Shown: one piece after another, positions 5,301-8,630 of the stretch
Numbering within the stretch: the first letter of the stretch is position 1
How the letters are laid out: every line of letters begins with the position of its first letter
Origin: Terriglobia bacterium
GTDB lineage: Bacteria; Acidobacteriota; Terriglobia; UBA7540
Reading direction: 5' to 3'
DNA length: 8,630 nucleotides
Assembly: GCA_030040515.1 (NCBI GenBank)
Contig: JASHTO010000135.1
Coordinates: forward strand, 1 to 8,630
Translations under genes and position numbers: made by a program
The notes under the pieces: model-generated
The model's database searches: none
Seen by the model: the letters and a program-made list of their open reading frames with translations, nothing else
What the model was told of the DNA's origin: nothing

Positions 5301-8300
5301 TTAAGGGAGAACCGAGAGGCTGATCGTAGTTGTACGCTGAACATTGCTCCCATTCCCCAAGGTTCCGATCAGCACGATGCTATATGTGCCGGCGGGCGTT
5401 CCATTCACATAGGGAGAGATGTTGATGGGATTCACATAATCCTCGCACCCGGATGCCAGGCTGACCAGGAGCATTGCGAACAAAAGAACCGCCAGCCGGA
5501 ATCGCGGGCGCAGCCACACGCCGGACCTGCCGAAGCCCAATACCACCGCAGCCAGGAATACCAGCAGAGCCATCAACAGGATCATCCGCCCAGGTCCTGG
5601 CGGGAAATTTCCAGGCGGACGCAGAAGCCTGGTCGATTCTGTGGTGGTGGTAATGGTTAACGTACTTTGAGATTGCGCATTGGTGCCTGTAAGGGTCAAT
5701 GCCGGCGGCGACCAGTAGCAGATCGCTCCTAACGGAATACCCGGATAGGCAGTGGGGCAGTTTAAAAGCACCGTCTGATTGAAATCATTCGTGGGGGTCA
5801 CCGTAATGGTATAGATCGCGTTACTGCCGGCCGAAACGGTTGTGCCCGAGGGGGTTGCTGAAATTGAAAAGTCGGCAAAGAAAATCGACAGCACCACGCT
5901 GGCGCTTTGTCCCCCACCGGAACCTGTAACCACCACGTTCAGGGGATTCGCCGTCGTTGCTGAAAGCCCCGAAATCGTGAGCGTGCTTGATCCTCCGGTT
6001 GAGATGGAAGACGGACTAAAACCGCACGTCGCGCCGCCCGTGCAGGCGAGGCTGATGGGGGTCACGAACGTACTGGGCCCAGCGGCGGAAATTGAAAAAG
6101 TAGTCGAGGTGGTGCCGATCACGAGAACGGCGGACCGGGCATTGGTGGAAAGCGAGAAGACCGGGGTTCCTGTGCCCGACAATTGCAGCGAGGGGCTATT
6201 GACAGCGCTCGATGAAACGACGATGCCGCCGCTAACGCTGCCTGTGGTCGTGGGTGAAAAGCTGACGGTGACCGTGCAAGTCTGGCCTGCATTCAGCGTC
6301 ACAGGAACAGTGGGCAGATCAGTCCCGCAGTTGTTGGTTTGGCCGAATCCGGCGCCTGCGGTAATGTTGGTGATGGTCACCGGTTGATAGCCGTTATTCA
6401 CCAGAACTGCCGTTTGGTTGGCGCTGGTAGTCCCAACGGTCTGCGCCGCGAACGTCAATTTGGTTGGGGTGAAGGCTAGCGAACCGCCGGAGAGAACGCC
6501 GGTTCCGGTAACATCGATGGATTGTGTGACGCTCGCCCCTGACAGGCCCGCGTTATCCGTAATTTCCACCAACTCCGTCTGAACGCCGATGGTCGTGGGG
6601 TCAAAGACGATCTGAAGCGTGCACGTTCCTCCCCCTCCGGGCACACTCGTTCCGCAATTATTGGTCACTTGATAGTCCCCACTCGCGGTCACGCTGGAAA
6701 TGGACAAGGCGGTGCTGCCCTCGTTGGTCAACGTGACGATTACAGGATTGGAGGCGAGTTCGAGCGGCTCGTTCCCAAAGTTGATCTGCTGGGGATTCAA
6801 CGATACAGAGGGAGCATCCTGCGAGCCAATTTTGGCCACAAAAGCGTTGCTGAACGTATTCGAACCTTCGTATTCCCATTGGAAGGCCAGCCCCGTGGTG
6901 GGGAAATTCGGCGAATAGGTGGCGCCTGCCACGTAAGCATTTCCCAACGAATCCACCGCAATGGCCTGGCCGGTGTCATTTCCGCTTCCTCCCAGGAAAG
7001 AGGAGTAGGTGGGAATTCCCGTGGGAGCGAATTTCGCCACGAAGGCGTCAGAGCACAACGAATTGGAGGGCACAGTAATGATGTTGGTGGAGGTGCAGGT
7101 TCCGGCGCCGCCCGTGCCCAGGACGTCTTGAAAAGCGTCGAGCAGGGGAAAATCGTTCGACTGAGTGTACCCCGTGATGTACATATTGCCTGCCGGATCC
7201 ACAGCGATCGCTGTTGCCTGGTCGGTCGCGTCGCCGCCGATGTATGTGGAGTACTCCAGGCTGGATCCGTCGGAGGAAAGCTCCGCGATAAAGGCATTCT
7301 CCGTGCCCTGGAGCGAGGACTGGTAAGCGTTGACCGTCACGGGGAAATTCAACGACTGCGTGCCGCCCGTCAGGTAGATGTTGTCCGCAACATCCAGAGT
7401 CATCCCGTTCGCCTGGTCGATCGATGATCCTCCGAGATAGGTGGAAAACTGCAAAGTGGTGGCGCCCGGGACGAATTTGGAAACGAACAGATCGGAGCCT
7501 CCAGACAGCGTGCTCTGGAGCGCGCTCTGGGTCGGGAAGTTGGAGGAGAACGTGTACCCGGCGACGTATACGGAACCTCCCGTTCCGATCGCGATGCCCG
7601 TGCCATAATCGGAAAGCGACCCGCCCAGGTAGGTGGAATAAACCAAAGCTCCCGTAGGGCTGATTTCCGTCACGTACGCGTCATAAAGGCCGTCGTTGGC
7701 GAGTTGGAGGGGATTCAAAGTGGGGAAATCCACCGAGTTGGTGGAACCGGTCACATAGGCATTCCCGGAAGAATCCACCGCCACGGCTGTGCCGTAATCG
7801 ATTTGCGAGCCGCCGATGTAGGTGGAGTAGACCAAGGCTGAGCCATTGGGTTGCATTTCCGTCAGAAAGGCGTCCTGATTGCCGGCATAGGAGGGCTGGA
7901 AAACTCCGGAAGTTGTGGGGAAATTGTTTGACGTCGTGCTGCCCACAATGAAGAGGTTGCCGCTCGAGGCCAGATAAATCTGCGCGGGAATATCCAGTCC
8001 GCTCCCACCCAGGTACGTCGAAAATACTATACCCGTACCGGCGGAATTGAACTCGGTCACAAAGACGCTCCCCTGCCCAATAAGGCCAAGGTCGTTCGTG
8101 GCGCCGGTGGAGGGAGAGAAATTCTGATCGACAGGACTGGTGGGAAAGTTGGTGGATGCTGTTTCACCCGTAACGTAAACGTTGCCGGTGCCGGGATTAA
8201 GGGCCACGCCAAAGGCGGCATCGCCGCCGTTGCCGCCCAGATAGGTTGAATAGATCAGGACGGGGTCAATCACCAGGCCCTCGTCCCGCCGGTATTTCCC

Positions 8301-8630
8301 CAGCGCGAAAGTAATTTCCCGTCCCCGCACGCGGTAACGAATGGGGATTTCCCGTCTCACCCCCTCCACGTTTTGATACGCCCTGGGCTGGCGCAAGCGA
8401 ACTTCAGAATCCCCCACGGTTAAGACCAAGTCCCCGGAAGCTTCCACTTTGGCGCTCCGCGCGCCTTCGAGCAGCCAGGTAATCACTTTGGGATCGGTTC
8501 CGGGAGCCAGATCAAAATCGTTTTCGAGCTGCCCCTGCCGGCCGTAATAAATCAAATCCACACCGGGATAAATCTGTTGATAGCGAACGCGGCGAAATGT
8601 GGGAATCTGCGTCCGCCACTGCGTGGGGTC
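5301..8630 (-). CDS. Giant SBBP beta-propeller protein with anchor-D and Ig-like domains (5' end missing)
   Basis: Partial gene: the frame is open to the window edge, giving 1109 visible residues ending at TAA (5303-5301). The true start and signal peptide lie outside. A GTG at 8561-8559 is only the Val of YPGVDLIYYG and not a start, because the 23 codons before it (for example QWRTQIPTFRRVRYQ) match the paralogue's QWRTDIPTYAKVRYQ. Order by visible residue: DUF7948-like tail 1-122; seven SBBP repeats about 124-605; two choice-of-anchor-D/ASH-like domains about 607-713 and 717-822 (each with a Cys pair of the NNCGT...GTC/TCT type); Ig-like domains about 823-917 and 918-1000; proline-rich linker; helices about 1016-1033 and 1046-1061 with an Arg-rich loop; lipobox-like LASGC with Cys1062; and final strands TPAGTYSIVLIGTLG and TTTISLSV. 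Probably exported and membrane-tethered; ligand unknown. It is collinear with the downstream paralogue along its whole visible length. Confidence 0.9.
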   Translation of the reverse strand, partial: DPTQWRTQIPTFRRVRYQQIYPGVDLIYYGRQGQLENDFDLAPGTDPKVITWLLEGARSAKVEASGDLVLTVGDSEVRLRQPRAYQNVEGVRREIPIRYRVRGREITFALGKYRRDEGLVIDPVLIYSTYLGGNGGDAAFGVALNPGTGNVYVTGETASTNFPTSPVDQNFSPSTGATNDLGLIGQGSVFVTEFNSAGTGIVFSTYLGGSGLDIPAQIYLASSGNLFIVGSTTSNNFPTTSGVFQPSYAGNQDAFLTEMQPNGSALVYSTYIGGSQIDYGTAVAVDSSGNAYVTGSTNSVDFPTLNPLQLANDGLYDAYVTEISPTGALVYSTYLGGSLSDYGTGIAIGTGGSVYVAGYTFSSNFPTQSALQSTLSGGSDLFVSKFVPGATTLQFSTYLGGSSIDQANGMTLDVADNIYLTGGTQSLNFPVTVNAYQSSLQGTENAFIAELSSDGSSLEYSTYIGGDATDQATAIAVDPAGNMYITGYTQSNDFPLLDAFQDVLGTGGAGTCTSTNIITVPSNSLCSDAFVAKFAPTGIPTYSSFLGGSGNDTGQAIAVDSLGNAYVAGATYSPNFPTTGLAFQWEYEGSNTFSNAFVAKIGSQDAPSVSLNPQQINFGNEPLELASNPVIVTLTNEGSTALSISSVTASGDYQVTNNCGTSVPGGGGTCTLQIVFDPTTIGVQTELVEITDNAGLSGASVTQSIDVTGTGVLSGGSLAFTPTKLTFAAQTVGTTSANQTAVLVNNGYQPVTITNITAGAGFGQTNNCGTDLPTVPVTLNAGQTCTVTVSFSPTTTGSVSGGIVVSSSAVNSPSLQLSGTGTPVFSLSTNARSAVLVIGTTSTTFSISAAGPSTFVTPISLACTGGATCGFSPSSISTGGSSTLTISGLSATTANPLNVVVTGSGGGQSASVVLSIFFADFSISATPSGTTVSAGSNAIYTITVTPTNDFNQTVLLNCPTAYPGIPLGAICYWSPPALTLTGTNAQSQSTLTITTTTESTRLLRPPGNFPPGPGRMILLMALLVFLAAVVLGFGRSGVWLRPRFRLAVLLFAMLLVSLASGCEDYVNPINISPYVNGTPAGTYSIVLIGTLGNGSNVQRTTTISLSVLP
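5397..5633 (-). other. C-terminal membrane-hairpin insert with lipobox-like Cys (partial paralogue)
   Basis: Encodes a proline-rich linker (RPPGNFPPGPGR), helix MILLMALLVFLAAVVLGFG, an Arg-rich loop (RSGVWLRPRFR), helix LAVLLFAMLLVSLAS, then GC at the end of a lipobox-like LASGC. The second helix with its basic start looks like a lipoprotein signal peptide placed near the C-terminus. The tail after it (TPAGTYSIVLIGTLG ... TTTISLSV) resembles the closing strands of the Ig-like domain that precedes the insert. Confidence 0.7.
6813..8261 (-). repeat. Seven coding SBBP repeats (partial paralogue)
   Basis: Seven tandem units starting with strands such as LIYSTYLGGNGGD, LVYSTYIGGSQID and LEYSTYIGGDATD, each followed by a GNxYVTGxTxSxNFP core and a DAFVxxF/I closing strand. 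Repeat 1 has a longer loop after NFP (through QNFSPSTGATNDLGL), and repeat 6 has a Cys-bounded loop (about 7041-7124). The copy number and order match the downstream paralogue unit by unit. Confidence 0.88.

Noticed and set aside
4938..5660. Plus-strand open frame of 240 codons spanning the gap
   Set aside because: It overlaps both SBBP genes and the palindromes, and its product is low-complexity (Gln, Arg, His, Pro rich) with no family resemblance.
8559..8561. GTG start of the upstream SBBP gene at 8561
   Set aside because: The codon is the Val of the conserved YPGVDLIYYG motif, and the frame upstream to 8630 encodes residues homologous to the paralogue.

Overview
The window carries three genes, all on the minus strand, so transcription runs from high to low coordinates. 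In that order they are: (1) a very large SBBP beta-propeller/Ig-like surface protein, cut at its 5' end by the window edge (8630-5301); (2) a second, complete paralogue of the same protein (4982-1005); (3) a class I SAM-dependent methyltransferase (905-45). The combination of DUF7948-type N-terminus, SBBP repeats, 'choice-of-anchor D' domains and soil-bacterium Ig-like domains, together with moderately high GC, suggests an Acidobacteriota genome. That assignment is inference from protein style, not a database result.

Layout. 8630-5301: tail of a DUF7948-like domain, seven SBBP repeats, two anchor-D/ASH-type domains, two Ig-like domains and a C-terminal membrane hairpin. 5300-4983: a 318-base gap. 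Its promoter-proximal part (5300-5190) shows nothing recognisable. The rest holds six short palindromes at nearly regular spacing (centres 26, 26, 31, 27 and 27 bases apart), followed by a good Shine-Dalgarno. 4982-1005: the complete paralogue with the same architecture. 1004-906: a short gap with one strong imperfect hairpin that begins at the preceding stop codon. 905-45: the methyltransferase. 44-1: no gene seen.

How the parts relate. The two large proteins are probably exported and tethered to the cell envelope, and probably arose by tandem duplication. Nothing in the window shows what they bind. The methyltransferase has no evident functional link to them beyond strand and proximity. Most distinctive points: in both proteins the last Ig-like domain appears to be split by a two-helix membrane insert ending in a lipobox-like Cys; both carry a Cys-bounded insertion at repeat six; the gap between the genes holds a palindrome array in which arms vary while pairing is kept; and a short tandem DNA repeat appears to have inserted in frame in one paralogue. 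No CRISPR array, RNA gene, insertion sequence, phage gene or defence gene was seen.
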